64,000 bases of DNA from G965197405 sp965197405 (lineage in GTDB: Bacteria; Chloroflexota; Dehalococcoidia; Lucifugimonadales; JAGWBF01): NCBI GenBank assembly GCA_965197405.1, contig OZ240206.1, positions 3,286,001 to 3,350,000 on the forward strand, written 5' to 3'. How positions within the stretch are numbered: position 1 is the stretch's first letter; each line of letters begins with the position of its first letter. The position numbers were made by a program, and so were the translations under genes. The notes below the pieces were generated by a model. The model did not search any database, was not told the origin of the DNA, and saw only the letters and a list, made by a program, of their open reading frames with translations. Positions 48,166-57,245 of this stretch are shown here, one piece after another.

Positions 48166-50406
48166 TTGAAGAAGCCGATTGAACGAATCAAGACAACCGG
48201 AGCGGAGGGGCCGCCGGATAGCGCAGCCGTTCCGCAGGACATTTCAACCGAACCCCAGGACCCGGCCCCCAAGCCGCCGCCACCCCTACCCCCGTTCTTC
48301 ATGCTCTCCCACTTGGAGGAGGACGGCCCCGTGCGCCTGGACGGGGTGAAGCTCGGCGTGTGCGAGGTGATGGGCCTCGAAATAGACGAGCCGAAGCTGG
48401 GGGCTTTCGCCGGGGCGCTCAACGCCTGCGACTTCCCCGTGCAGCTCCTCATCCGTCAGCACCCGCCGCGCCTTGGCGGGCTGCGGGACAAGCTCACGGA
48501 GGCCCAACCGGGCAACCTGCCGCCGCAGACCGAGGCCGCGTCGGAGTCGCTTCGCAGGCTGTTGACCGACCTGGAGGCCCGCGATGGCATCCTCGACCGG
48601 CGCTTCTACGCCGTGTGCGAGTTCGGGCGGTTCGACGAGCTGCGCGGCCTGCTGGCGCGGGCCGGGCTGTCCGTCCACCCCTTCAACGGCAGGCGTCTGC
48701 GGATGCTGATGCTGGCCTCGGCCCTGGGCGGCACCCCCGCCGAGATGGACGAGGAGACGCCGGTGGAGGTGGAGATGCGCCGCCGCGAGGTGCGCGTCGG
48801 AGACCGCCTGGTCCGCTCCCTCCACCTGGGCAAGTGGCCCCGCTCCCTGGCCCCCGGCTTCCTCCAGAGCCTCATGGCCGCAGGCGCGCCGATGGACCTG
48901 TCCATCCACGTGGGGTCGATTCCCGCTGAGCAGGCGGCCAGGACGCTGGAGTGGCAGAAGGTCCGCTTCGAGTCCGCCCAGTCGCTGTCCTTCAAGCGGG
49001 GCCGCACCATGTCCCCGGAGGCGGAGATCGCCCTGGAGGACGTGACCCGGCTCAGGGACGAGGTGCAGCGGGGACGCGAAAGGCTCTTCCACGCGTCGCT
49101 CTCCATCACCCTTCACGCCAAGGACGAGACGTCGCTCAAAGAGATGACCCAGCGGGCCAAGGCCCACTTCGCCGCCACGCTGGGCAAGCTGGACCCCCTG
49201 GCCTTCCGCCAGCGCGAGGGCATCCTGTCCACCCTGCCCCTGGCCCTCAACGCCGTGGCCGTGTGGCGGACGCTGGACACGTCGTCGCTGGCGAGGCTGT
49301 TTCCCTTCTCGCCGCCGGACCTGGACACCCGGAGCGGCACCCTCTATGGCATCGACATGCGGGCCTGCGCCCCGGTGGTCTACGACCCCTGGGACGGGAC
49401 GCACCTGAACGCCAACACCGCCGTCCTCGCAAGGTCGGGCAGCGGCAAGTCCTTCGCCACCAAGCTGGGGATGCTCAGGGGCCTGTGCCGGGGCGTCACC
49501 GCCTACGTCATCGACCCCGAGGGCGAGTACGCGGACATGGCAAGGGCGGCAGGAGGGCGAGTCATCTCCCCAGGCGTTCCGGGCCAGGGCATGAACCCCT
49601 TCGTCATCGACAGGGGCGACTCGGAGGAGCTGCTCCAGCGCATCGGCAGCCTGAGAAGGCTCATCGAGGTGATGGTGGGCGAGAGCCTCGGCGCGGAGCG
49701 CAGGGCCTCCCTCGACCACGCCCTGGCGGGCTACTACGCCCACACCAGAGAGCGGACCGGCTTCCGCGACTTCTACGCCTACCTCGAAGGGGAGGCGAAC
49801 GACCTCTCTCGCCTGTTGCGGCCCTTCGCCACCGGCAGCCTGCGCAACCTGCTCTCCGACGAGGGCGACGACCTGCTGGGCAACGAGGCCCTGGTGACGG
49901 TCTTCGACCTGCGGCTGCTGGAGCCGGAGCTTCGGCCCGCCGCCGCGATGGTCTGCACCGAGACGGTGTGGGCGGCGGCGGCCCAGGACCCCAAGCCGAG
50001 GCTGCTGGTGGTGGACGAGGTGTGGTCGATCATGCAGCACCCCGAAGGCGCGGCCTTCATGGTCAGCATGGCGAAGCGGGCGAGGAAGCACCGCCTCGGT
50101 TTGCAGTTCATAACACAGGACGTCCAGGACCTTCTCTCCGAGGACTCATCGCGCACCATCACCGGACATTCGGGAAGGGCGCTCCTCCAGAACGCCGCCT
50201 TCAAGCTCCTGCTCCAGCAGGACGCCGCCGCCATCAGCACGGTCGGCGACGCCTTCGACCTGCCCCAGGACCTCCAACGCTGGCTGCTGTCGTGCCCGCG
50301 CGGAGACGGCCTGTTGCTGGCGAAGGGCAACCGCTTCCCCGTGCGCATCGAGGCCACCCCGGAGGAGACGGCCGTGATCGAGTGGAGGCAGGGCGGTCAC
50401 AGGTAG
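48166..50406 (+). CDS. virB4: VirB4-family conjugation ATPase
   Basis: 746 residues with a TTG start behind AAAGGAGAAG. The N-terminal half (about 80-400) is the VirB4 N-domain. The ATPase half has Walker A, ARSGSGKSF (K428), and Walker B, LLVVDEVW (near 613-620); IDPEGEYADMARAAGG and KRARKHRLGLQFITQDVQDLL are typical of TraC/VirB4 ATPases. It powers assembly of the transfer channel at the inner membrane. No N-terminal transmembrane segments. Location between pilin-like and VirD4-like genes is as expected. Confidence 0.9.
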   Translation: MKKPIERIKTTGAEGPPDSAAVPQDISTEPQDPAPKPPPPLPPFFMLSHLEEDGPVRLDGVKLGVCEVMGLEIDEPKLGAFAGALNACDFPVQLLIRQHPPRLGGLRDKLTEAQPGNLPPQTEAASESLRRLLTDLEARDGILDRRFYAVCEFGRFDELRGLLARAGLSVHPFNGRRLRMLMLASALGGTPAEMDEETPVEVEMRRREVRVGDRLVRSLHLGKWPRSLAPGFLQSLMAAGAPMDLSIHVGSIPAEQAARTLEWQKVRFESAQSLSFKRGRTMSPEAEIALEDVTRLRDEVQRGRERLFHASLSITLHAKDETSLKEMTQRAKAHFAATLGKLDPLAFRQREGILSTLPLALNAVAVWRTLDTSSLARLFPFSPPDLDTRSGTLYGIDMRACAPVVYDPWDGTHLNANTAVLARSGSGKSFATKLGMLRGLCRGVTAYVIDPEGEYADMARAAGGRVISPGVPGQGMNPFVIDRGDSEELLQRIGSLRRLIEVMVGESLGAERRASLDHALAGYYAHTRERTGFRDFYAYLEGEANDLSRLLRPFATGSLRNLLSDEGDDLLGNEALVTVFDLRLLEPELRPAAAMVCTETVWAAAAQDPKPRLLVVDEVWSIMQHPEGAAFMVSMAKRARKHRLGLQFITQDVQDLLSEDSSRTITGHSGRALLQNAAFKLLLQQDAAAISTVGDAFDLPQDLQRWLLSCPRGDGLLLAKGNRFPVRIEATPEETAVIEWRQGGHR

Positions 50407-50533
50407 AACTGCCAACAGATACAGAACGCGAGACAGGAGGAAGCAACGGATGAACGATGGAGATAGACCAAGAGACACGGAAAGACGGTACTGCGAACCA
50501 TGCCAAGACCCCAATAGAAGAAGGAGAACAAAG

Positions 50534-53116
50534 ATGAAATCGAACCCGATGAAGTGGCTGATGAACGACGGAGAGAAGAAGAGGCCCGTGCTGCTGGCGG
50601 TGACCCCGCCCCGCGCAGGCGAACGAACCCTGCTGGGGGTGGAGAACCTGCTCCAGTCCATCGCGGTGCCGGAGCCGTTCTCCCTGGAGTTGGCCGGGGA
50701 CGCCGACGGCGTGATTCTGATGGCCCGCTGCCTCGACGACCAGGTGGCGCGCGCCCAGATCGCCGCCCACTATCCCCAGGCGCGCATTTACGAGGTACAG
50801 CCGGCGGACGACCCGTTTCGGACCGAAGAGGGCGAGCAGGCGTGGTCGATGACGCTCAGGGCCGACGGCCCCGAGTACGTGCCGCTCAGGGTCTTCAAGG
50901 ACGACGACCTGCTCGACCCAGGGTCCGATCCCATCATCGCTCTCATGGGAGCCCTGTGCGACTTGAAGGACGGTGAGCGGGTCGTGTCGCGGCTCATGCT
51001 GCGCTCCCTGGGACCCGACTGGTCGCAGGCCCACATGGAGAAGGCCCACCAACCTGCCGTGGAGCAGAGGCGGGACCCATCCTACACCTACCAGACCAGA
51101 CCCCTGCGCATGGATGGCGTGACCATGGCCGTCCTCGGCGTCGCCGCCGTCGCCGCTCTTCAGGGCTACCTGTGGGTGCAGGACGGGGAGATATGGAAGA
51201 CCGCGCTACTGGGAACGGGGACGGTCCTGGGGCTCGCCGCGGGCGGCTGGGCATGGCACCGCTGGAAAAAGGCCCGCAGCCGCGTCTACGACCCGCTGCT
51301 CATCAAGGAGAAGGTCTCCCGCATCGCCTTCGAAGCGGAGATACAGGTCACGGCGATACTGCCCACGGACGCGAACCCTAAGCGCGGAAGCGAACTCCTG
51401 GATCGGGCGGCGGCGGCCTACCGGCACTACGACAATCCGGCGGGCGCGCGCTTCAAGGTCGGCAAAGTGCGGCCCGCCGCGCCCGACCCCCTGGCAATGC
51501 ACCCGTCAGGCCCTGGCCTGTTCGGCAAGCGCAGCGTCCTGGGAGTCCGCGAGGCGGCGGCCCTCTGGCATCCGCCGGGGGCCAGGGACGAGACGCCCCT
51601 GGTGGAGCGGTCGGGCGCAAGGGCGCTCATTCCTTCCGCCAAGGGCGTCAGGGGCGGGGCGCTGGTGGGAGAGACCACGGCGGGCAGTCCCAGGGAGATA
51701 CGTTTCTCCGAAGACCTGCTAAGACGCCACCACCTCTACGTCGCCCGCACCCGCATGGGCAAGTCCACCCTCATGCACCACGTCGTCGCCCACAAGATGG
51801 AGGAGAAGGCGGCGGGCAGGGACCCGGACGCCATCGTCGTCGTCGATCCCCACGCCGACCTTGTGGGGGGAGTGCTCAGTCACGTTCCCGAGTCGCTCAT
51901 CGACCGGGTGCGCCTGATAGACCTAGCCGACGAGCGGGGAGCGCCCGGCATAAACCTGCTGGACACCCGCGTCTTCTCCGACCGTGACCGCACCGCCGAC
52001 TCGGTGGTGCGCGTGGCTAAGGGCCTGTGGGACCAGTGGGGGCCGAGGATGCAGTCCATATTGGAGTTCACCGTCAAGACGCTCCACGAGGCCAACGAGC
52101 GCACCAACGCCGACGAGCAGTACACCATCCTCGACGGCCTCAAGCTCCTCTCCGACGACAAGAACTTCCAGGACACTGTGCTGGCCAAGGTGAGCGACTC
52201 CTACCTGTCGGAGTGGTGGGCCAGGGACTTCAAGAACTGGACCTACCAGTACCGCGCCGAGGCGCTGGCTCCGGTGCAGACGAGGCTCAACTACTACGCC
52301 TCCTCCAAGCGGGCGAGGGCCATCCTGGGCCAGCGCCGCTCCACCATAGACCTGAGAAAGACCATCCATGATGGCGGGATACTGCTGGTGTCCACCGCCC
52401 AGGGAACGGCCGGCCGGGACGTGGCCGCCCTGGTGGGGGCATCGATCCTCAACCTGGTTGACGCCGTGATACGGGAGCAGGGAAGCCTGTCTCCAGAGAA
52501 GCGTCGGGGGGCGTTGGTGGTGGTGGACGAGATGCAGTCGATGCCCGGCGTGGACTACGAGTCGATGCTGTCGGAGCTTGGCAAGTTCGGCGCGTCGTTC
52601 ATCCTCGCCGCCCAGAGCCTGGCCAAGCTGGACGACCTCTCCCGCACCATGCGCGACACCATCCTTGCCAACGTGGGGTGTCTCGCCGTCTTCCAGGTGG
52701 CGGGCAGCGACGCCAGGCAGCTTGTGTGGGAGCTGGGCAAGGAGCGGGTGACCGAGGACGACATCACCTCGCTGCCGGTGCACCACTGCTACGTCAGGGC
52801 CACGGTGGGAAAGGAGCGCATGGACGCCTTCTCGATGGCGGTCAGGGAGCCGGGGGGAGGAGACCCAGCGAGGGCCGCCCGCATCCGAGCCGACGCCGCT
52901 TCCTATGTCACGGCGGCGAAGGACATGGCCGCCGGTGAGGTGGAGTCGGCCAAGAAGGTGGGAGGCTCTCAGAAGGGCGTGAATGCCCCCAAGCCCAATA
53001 ACGGGGAGGCGAAGACCGAGGAGCAGGGCGCTCCCCAGCCGCCCAAGAAGCATAAGCCGCGCACCCGCAACAACAATCCCTCCAAGGAGGGTGACGCCGA
53101 CGGGGAGGCGTCGTGA
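50534..53116 (+). CDS. VirD4/TraG-like type IV coupling ATPase
   Basis: 860 residues; ATG 50534 is chosen for AAGGAG 7 bases upstream, whereas the frame could open at 50450. A soluble N-terminal region (about 1-190) precedes two membrane helices (VTMAVLGVAAVAALQGYLWV and TALLGTGTVLGLAAGGWAWH, about 195-240). The ATPase domain has Walker A, ARTRMGKSTLMHH (K410), VVVDPHADL, and Walker B, LVVVDEMQSMPG (about 660-670), with FILAAQSLAKLD and VGCLAVFQVAGSDARQLV typical of coupling proteins. A lysine/proline-rich hydrophilic tail ends the protein. It would bring the DNA-protein substrate to the channel. The last 4 bp overlap the start of the next gene. Confidence 0.85.
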   Translation: MKSNPMKWLMNDGEKKRPVLLAVTPPRAGERTLLGVENLLQSIAVPEPFSLELAGDADGVILMARCLDDQVARAQIAAHYPQARIYEVQPADDPFRTEEGEQAWSMTLRADGPEYVPLRVFKDDDLLDPGSDPIIALMGALCDLKDGERVVSRLMLRSLGPDWSQAHMEKAHQPAVEQRRDPSYTYQTRPLRMDGVTMAVLGVAAVAALQGYLWVQDGEIWKTALLGTGTVLGLAAGGWAWHRWKKARSRVYDPLLIKEKVSRIAFEAEIQVTAILPTDANPKRGSELLDRAAAAYRHYDNPAGARFKVGKVRPAAPDPLAMHPSGPGLFGKRSVLGVREAAALWHPPGARDETPLVERSGARALIPSAKGVRGGALVGETTAGSPREIRFSEDLLRRHHLYVARTRMGKSTLMHHVVAHKMEEKAAGRDPDAIVVVDPHADLVGGVLSHVPESLIDRVRLIDLADERGAPGINLLDTRVFSDRDRTADSVVRVAKGLWDQWGPRMQSILEFTVKTLHEANERTNADEQYTILDGLKLLSDDKNFQDTVLAKVSDSYLSEWWARDFKNWTYQYRAEALAPVQTRLNYYASSKRARAILGQRRSTIDLRKTIHDGGILLVSTAQGTAGRDVAALVGASILNLVDAVIREQGSLSPEKRRGALVVVDEMQSMPGVDYESMLSELGKFGASFILAAQSLAKLDDLSRTMRDTILANVGCLAVFQVAGSDARQLVWELGKERVTEDDITSLPVHHCYVRATVGKERMDAFSMAVREPGGGDPARAARIRADAASYVTAAKDMAAGEVESAKKVGGSQKGVNAPKPNNGEAKTEEQGAPQPPKKHKPRTRNNNPSKEGDADGEAS

Positions 53117-54768
53117 GAGCAACGGAACGAGACGTGACAACCCTGCGGCGGCTGGCCGCCATGCCGTTCATCGACCGGCTGGAGCTGGCCGCCGTCTCCG
53201 GCACGGCCGACCGCACGACCTACGACGCCGCGGCCGCGCTGGAACGCCGGGGGCTGGCGGCGTCCGTCCCCCACGCCACCGAACTGCTGAAGGCCACCCG
53301 GCGCTACTGGCTCACCGTCGCTGGGCTGCGCCTGTTGGCCGCATCCGACCATATCGCCCTGGAAGGGATTCTTCGCAGGTATCCGGTGTCAGCCCGGTGG
53401 CGGCGCATCCTCCTGGAGCGGCTGGACGCCGTGGCCGTCATCTACCGGCTGGCCTCGACCATCGCCGCAGAGTGCGGTCCCGTGGGGCTGCGCTGGTACA
53501 GGGCCGCTCCCCTCGACGCAGCCATCAAGCTTCCCGACGGACGCTTTGTGGGTGTGGTCAGACAGGGGCCGACCTCGGACAGGACGGGGTTCTCGAAACG
53601 TCTCTGGCGGCTGAGGGAGGGACCGCTCCCCGGAGCCGTCCTCATGCTCGTGCCCGACGAGGTGCGGCTTAGACACGCCCGCAGGCTTCTCGAAGGCTCG
53701 CCGGTGTCGGCTCTCCTGGCCCTGGAGAGGGACGCGGTCCTGGCAGGCCCCTCGGAACCCGTCTGGCGTCTGCCCTCCGTCGCCGTCTCACTAGACCTCC
53801 GCTACGTCCTCTCCTCCTACGTGGTGTCCAGGGGTGTCCTCCCCACGGAACCTGACCCTTTGAGGGCGGTCCCCCCCGAGGACATCTCGCTGCCAAGTCC
53901 AAGAGTGAAGACCCCGGACTGGCTGCTGCCAGCCGTGCTGAAGCCCGCCGCAAAGCGCCTCCTCGACCTGCTGCACGACTGGCCGGGAATCGCCCCTGGG
54001 CACCTAAGAGGGCTGATGGGGGTCTCCCGCGCCCGCTTCTACGAGATCATGGCTCCCCTGGCGAAGGCCGGACTGCTCCGGCGGGTCGCCATCGGGGGCC
54101 GCCAGTTGGCCCTCTCCGACCGGGGGCTGGCGCTGCTGGTGCGGAGGGACCGCTCCTCGGTGGGCGCGGCGAGGAGGCGGTGGAGCGTCGAGCCCATAGA
54201 CCCCGGCTCTCCCGAAGACTGGCGCAACGTCTCCGGCAGGAGGAGTCGCCAGCTGCTCAGGAACGCCGAGCACACCGGGGCCGTCCACGACTTCATTTCC
54301 GCGCTGGCAAAACAGTCACGCACCCTGGGCTGGGACCTGGCGCAGCTCGACCCGCCGTTCCGGGCCTCCCGCTACTTCCGACATGCCGGAGGGCTGCGCT
54401 CGGTGAACTCCGACGCCTTCGGCATCCTGCGCCGAGGCTCCACAAACTGGCCATTCTTCCTCGAGTGGGAGCGCCGAGCCGTCCGGCCCACGACGATGGA
54501 GGAGCGGCTTGCGCCCTACCTGCGCTACTACTCCTCCCACCGTCCCACCGACGATCATGGTGCGCACCCCGCCGTCCTGGTCGTCTTCCACGACGAACTG
54601 GCGGCCACCCACTTCCTGCGGTTGTCGGCAGAAAGGATGGACCGGGCCGGAGTGGATGTGCCACTGCTGGTATCCCATCAAGGGCTGATCGAGCGGGAAG
54701 GCCCGCTGGGACGGGCCTGGAGCGTCCCAGGAAGCTGGGAGACTGTCACTGCCCTGACGGACGGCTGA
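53113..54768 (+). CDS. Replication-relaxation family protein
   Basis: 551 residues, GTG at 53113 overlapping the coupling-ATPase stop (GTGA). Two winged-helix domains are visible: residues about 5-75 (ERDVTTLRRLAAMPFIDRLELAAVSG...AALERRGLAASVPH...RYWLTVAGLRLL) and about 285-345 (KRLLDLLHDWPGIAPGHLRGLMGVSRARFYEIMAPLAKAGLLRR). Between and after are nuclease-like segments, including DAFGILRRGSTNWPFFLEWERR (a D...E-x-(D/E) pattern seen in replication-relaxation proteins) and PAVLVVFHDE. In conjugative elements such proteins sit beside VirD4 genes and are thought to act in DNA processing. No classical MOB relaxase was found in the window, so this is the best candidate. Confidence 0.8.
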   Translation: MRATERDVTTLRRLAAMPFIDRLELAAVSGTADRTTYDAAAALERRGLAASVPHATELLKATRRYWLTVAGLRLLAASDHIALEGILRRYPVSARWRRILLERLDAVAVIYRLASTIAAECGPVGLRWYRAAPLDAAIKLPDGRFVGVVRQGPTSDRTGFSKRLWRLREGPLPGAVLMLVPDEVRLRHARRLLEGSPVSALLALERDAVLAGPSEPVWRLPSVAVSLDLRYVLSSYVVSRGVLPTEPDPLRAVPPEDISLPSPRVKTPDWLLPAVLKPAAKRLLDLLHDWPGIAPGHLRGLMGVSRARFYEIMAPLAKAGLLRRVAIGGRQLALSDRGLALLVRRDRSSVGAARRRWSVEPIDPGSPEDWRNVSGRRSRQLLRNAEHTGAVHDFISALAKQSRTLGWDLAQLDPPFRASRYFRHAGGLRSVNSDAFGILRRGSTNWPFFLEWERRAVRPTTMEERLAPYLRYYSSHRPTDDHGAHPAVLVVFHDELAATHFLRLSAERMDRAGVDVPLLVSHQGLIEREGPLGRAWSVPGSWETVTALTDG

Positions 54769-54796
54769 TGGACACAGACTTGCCACTCGGCCCGCC

Positions 54797-55143
54797 CTAC
54801 TCGGACCCCCATGGTTTAGCGTCGGCGCTGCCTTTCATGGAGCCGGTGATCGCTGCGACCGGCAGGTAGAACAGCCCGATAGAGATATACCCACGTCGCA
54901 GAAGACCAGGGGCACCAGGCCCGAAAGCAGGACGGGAACGAGCAGCAGCCAGATCACCCCCAGGCCATTCGCTTCTACCAGGCTGGATATGTGCCTTGTG
55001 GCTTCTCTTGCGGGTTCTCCCGGCATGGAAGGAGTGACCAATATCCCCTTGTAGACGGGACCGAAGACCATCCAGAACCCGGCGCCCCAGGCCAACACAT
55101 GGGCCGCCCACGCCGAGATGGCGGTTACACCGGTTCGATTCAA
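54797..55143 (-). pseudogene. Small membrane protein with a frameshift
   Basis: Frame 1 starts at ATG 55143 (MNRTGVTAISAWAAHVLAWGAGFWMVFGPVYKG), passes through WLLLVPVLLSGLVPLVF and degenerates at CDVGISLSGC. Frame 2 continues sensibly from there: LLRRGYISIGLFYLPVAAITGSMKGSADAKPWGSE. The two parts join near 54895-54910, so a single-base insertion or deletion (true mutation or assembly error) is likely. The intact protein would be about 115 residues with three membrane helices. Family unknown. Lies convergent to the conjugation operon. Confidence 0.55.
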
Positions 55144-55175
55144 CGTTCCATCATTGAAACACGAAGACGAGGGCT

Positions 55176-55451
55176 CTATGCCTCGTGCGTCGCGTAATCA
55201 GGGCCATCCCAGTGTATCCGCACCCACATCATCGTCGTGAACAGCAGGTGATTGTAGCAGCGTGAAGTGGCTTCCTTCGTGTACGCCTCTATCTCCTCAT
55301 CGCTGACCCCGCCCTCCCTGAGGGCGCTGCGCACCCGCTCCAGTATGCGGGAGGCGTCGGGGTTCTCCACGCCGTAGAACTCGTCGTCTTCCCCATCGTA
55401 ACCGAAGGGGTATTCCTCTGCGATCCGCACACGTACATTCGGGTATCGCAC
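55176..55451 (-). CDS. Hypothetical protein in the XRE-ImmA operon
   Basis: 91 residues, GTG start at 55451 with AAGGAGG 10 bases upstream. Acidic: VRVRIAEEYPFGYDGEDDEFYGVENPDASRILERVRSALREGGVSDEEIEAYTKEATS, then CYNHLLFTTMMWVRIHW. The middle looks like a helix-loop-helix. No family recognised. It follows the ImmA-like gene by 32 bp on the same strand. Confidence 0.6.
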   Translation of the reverse strand: MRYPNVRVRIAEEYPFGYDGEDDEFYGVENPDASRILERVRSALREGGVSDEEIEAYTKEATSRCYNHLLFTTMMWVRIHWDGPDYATHEA

Positions 55452-55483
55452 TCTTGGTCAACCTCCTTTCGTCGTAAGCAGAT

Positions 55484-55912
55484 TCACTCCATCGGGAGTA
55501 GCTGCTGAAGCACCACCATCTCCTCCGGCACGCCGAAGTGCTCCGCGACCTCCCACAGCTCGCTCAGCCCCTCCTCCATCGCCTCGTCCGCGTCCACGAG
55601 AAGGGCGCGGGCGAAGTCTTCGGCCTCCCGCTCGTACAGGCCGCCCAGACTGGTGTGGTCGCGTATCCACAGGTGGTTGCCGGTGTGAAGCAGCTTGTGG
55701 CCTATGGCGTGGGCTATCACCCAGCGACGCCACCGGGAATCGAGCCGCTCGGCCACGCCGATGAACCGGCCCATCTGCATCTCCTCCTGAACTTCCAGCG
55801 GCCACGGCTTGACGACCAGCCCCAGAAGGTTGGCGACCTCCTCGGCGTCCACCCGGCCGGACAGCCCCAGCTTCCGCCGCAGTTGCTCCGCCTTCCTCTG
55901 CGCCAGCTTCAT
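55484..55912 (-). CDS. ImmA/IrrE-like metallopeptidase with altered HExxH
   Basis: 142 residues. The order VDAEEVANLLGLVVKPWPLE...MGRFIGVAERLDSRWRRWVIAHAIGHKLLHTGNHLWIRD...YEREAEDFARALLVD is that of ImmA/IrrE proteins, which cleave XRE repressors in mobile elements. The usual HExxH zinc motif reads HAIGH here: both histidines are kept but the catalytic glutamate is alanine, while the downstream E-x-x-A-(D/N)-x-F-A helix is intact. It may be inactive, or use a different base. Its start overlaps the XRE stop by 4 bp (ATGA), the classical ImmR-ImmA arrangement. Confidence 0.78.
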   Translation of the reverse strand: MKLAQRKAEQLRRKLGLSGRVDAEEVANLLGLVVKPWPLEVQEEMQMGRFIGVAERLDSRWRRWVIAHAIGHKLLHTGNHLWIRDHTSLGGLYEREAEDFARALLVDADEAMEEGLSELWEVAEHFGVPEEMVVLQQLLPME

Positions 55913-56277
55913 CTCTCGGCCCGTTCCCTCCTCCGTCTCTGCTCCCGCACGAAGCGGATGAACTCCATGATCGACTCCAGGTCCTCCATCGGGAGGCCCT
56001 CTATGGCGTCCCTGAAGGAGACGTCCGCCTCCTTCAGTATCTCCGCCTCCACCACGTCGCGGCCCAGCAGCCAGTCGGTGCTCGTCTCGCAGCGGTAGGC
56101 CAACTCCAGCAGGTGCTCCGGGGTGGGCTTCATCTTCCCGGCCTCCCAGGACCAGACGGCGTGGGGGCTGACCCCCACCATCTCGCTCACCTGCCTCTGG
56201 GTGAGGCCGACCTTCAGCCTAGCCTCCTTGATGCGGGCTCCGATGCTCTTCCATCGGTAGCCCCGGTCTTCGGTCAT
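55909..56277 (-). CDS. XRE-family repressor (ImmR-like)
   Basis: 122 residues from ATG 56277, behind CAGGAGAGG; a longer start at ATG 56307 has no ribosome-binding site. The HTH is IGARIKEARLKVGLTQRQVSEMVGVSPHAVWSWEAGKMKPTPEHLLELAYRCETSTDWLLG. The C-terminal half is helical and charged (EDLESIMEFIRFVREQRRRRERAER) and may be the ImmA-sensitive part. It is translationally coupled to the ImmA-like gene and faces the divergent HTH gene at 56422 across an AT-rich operator region. Probable repressor of excision or transfer genes. Confidence 0.8.
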   Translation of the reverse strand: MTEDRGYRWKSIGARIKEARLKVGLTQRQVSEMVGVSPHAVWSWEAGKMKPTPEHLLELAYRCETSTDWLLGRDVVEAEILKEADVSFRDAIEGLPMEDLESIMEFIRFVREQRRRRERAER

Positions 56278-56307
56278 GGGTTCCAGCCTCTCCTGTTCAA
56301 CGCTCAT

Positions 56308-56421
56308 ATGAGAGAATAATCACAGCTTAGATAATAGCACAATAGTTCTTGACATGCCATATGTCTTATGCTTACACTATATCATAAGTTATACTTAGAG
56401 CAAGGAGGCTTCCGGTAAGCC
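56308..56421. promoter_or_regulatory. Divergent promoter/operator region
   Basis: AT-rich in contrast to the surroundings. Rightward promoter: TTGACA (56349-56354), 18-bp spacer, TACACT (56373-56378). CTTATG (56365-56370) and CATAAG (56383-56388) form an inverted repeat flanking the -10 box, a plausible XRE operator. CTTAGATAA and TTATACTTAG give further partial repeats. Confidence 0.65.
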
Positions 56422-56667
56422 ATGCGATCCCGAGGACGCATCGTCGTCCTGCTCAAGACAAGAGCCCTCTGGGAGCGGCTGGCCCTGCTGGACCGCTCCC
56501 AGAACTGGCTGGCCCGTGAGGTGGGGATCAGCCGTGGCTACCTGTCCACGCTGGTCAACGAGGGTCGCGCTCCCTCGGGACGCATAAGGCGGCGTATCCA
56601 GAAGGCTCTGAAGGTGGATGATTTCCATGAGCTTTTCGAACTGCAACACGATGACGACGACGCTTAG
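56422..56667 (+). CDS. Small XRE-type HTH protein
   Basis: 81 residues: RALWERLALLDRSQNWLAREVGISRGYLSTLVNEGRAPSGRIRRRIQKAL is a Cro/C1-type helix-turn-helix covering most of the protein; the end is acidic (ELQHDDDDA). Transcribed from the divergent promoter at 56349-56378, opposite the ImmR-like gene. Such a pair often forms a cI/cro-like switch. The 3' end overlaps the next HTH gene. Confidence 0.72.
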   Translation: MRSRGRIVVLLKTRALWERLALLDRSQNWLAREVGISRGYLSTLVNEGRAPSGRIRRRIQKALKVDDFHELFELQHDDDDA

Positions 56668-56974
56668 CTCCCCCCGCCTGCCCGCGTATCCGGGCGATCC
56701 GGTCATCGACGGCCGTCCCGCACCCTACCTCAGCGGCGATTTGCCCGGCGACTTCGTGAATCGCCTCATCCGTCTGAAGGAGGCCAGCGGCCTCACCTGG
56801 TACGAGTTCTCCGAGGTGCTGGGCGTGGAGCTCAAGCAGGTGCTGAGGTGGCAGAACGGGACCGAGCCGTGCGGCGGGGCCTACCACTGTCTCGTCCTGC
56901 TCGCGCCGCGGATACCGGGCGGCCTGGCGATCCTCATGGGAGAGGACTTCCTCTCACCCCTGCGGGAGGAGTGA
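56618..56974 (+). CDS. Small HTH-like protein, LKEASGLTW family
   Basis: 118 residues if it starts at ATG 56618 (AAGG upstream); an in-frame ATG at 56651 is possible. The core AYLSGDLPGDFVNRLIRLKEASGLTWYEFSEVLGVELKQVLRWQNGTEPCGGAYHCLVLLAPRIPG-type region resembles a helix-turn-helix followed by a short conserved tail. Related to the gene at 56979 and to the stump at 11071. It starts inside the preceding gene, so translation is coupled. Confidence 0.6.
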   Translation: MISMSFSNCNTMTTTLSSPRLPAYPGDPVIDGRPAPYLSGDLPGDFVNRLIRLKEASGLTWYEFSEVLGVELKQVLRWQNGTEPCGGAYHCLVLLAPRIPGGLAILMGEDFLSPLREE

Positions 56975-56978
56975 CGCT

Positions 56979-57245
56979 ATGCCCCGCAAGCGAGTACGGC
57001 GACAGAGAGCGGTCCACATCCTGACCGGGGACTTTGCCCAGGGCCTCGAAGCATTCAAGGAGGCCTCCGGTCTGGCGTGGGCCGAGATAGCCCGCCTTCT
57101 CGGCACCAGCACCCTCAACCTGTGGCGGTGGCGGAAGCGGGGAGTCCTGCCCAACATGCGCCACCTCCTGGCTCTCCAGGAACTGGCCGACGGCATGGGC
57201 CTAGGCCATCTTCTCCCCACGGCGAAAGCCCTCCGTCGCCCCTAG
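56979..57245 (+). CDS. Small HTH protein, LKEASGLTW family
   Basis: 88 residues with GGAGGAG upstream inside the previous gene. Basic N-terminus MPRKRVRRQRAVHI, then LTGDFAQGLEAFKEASGLAWAEIARLLGTSTLNLWRWRKRGVLPNMRHLLALQELADGMG, a helix-turn-helix with W-R-W as recognition helix. It follows its relative by 4 bp. The first 30 residues align with the broken gene at 11071, which ends at this HTH. Confidence 0.7.
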   Translation: MPRKRVRRQRAVHILTGDFAQGLEAFKEASGLAWAEIARLLGTSTLNLWRWRKRGVLPNMRHLLALQELADGMGLGHLLPTAKALRRP

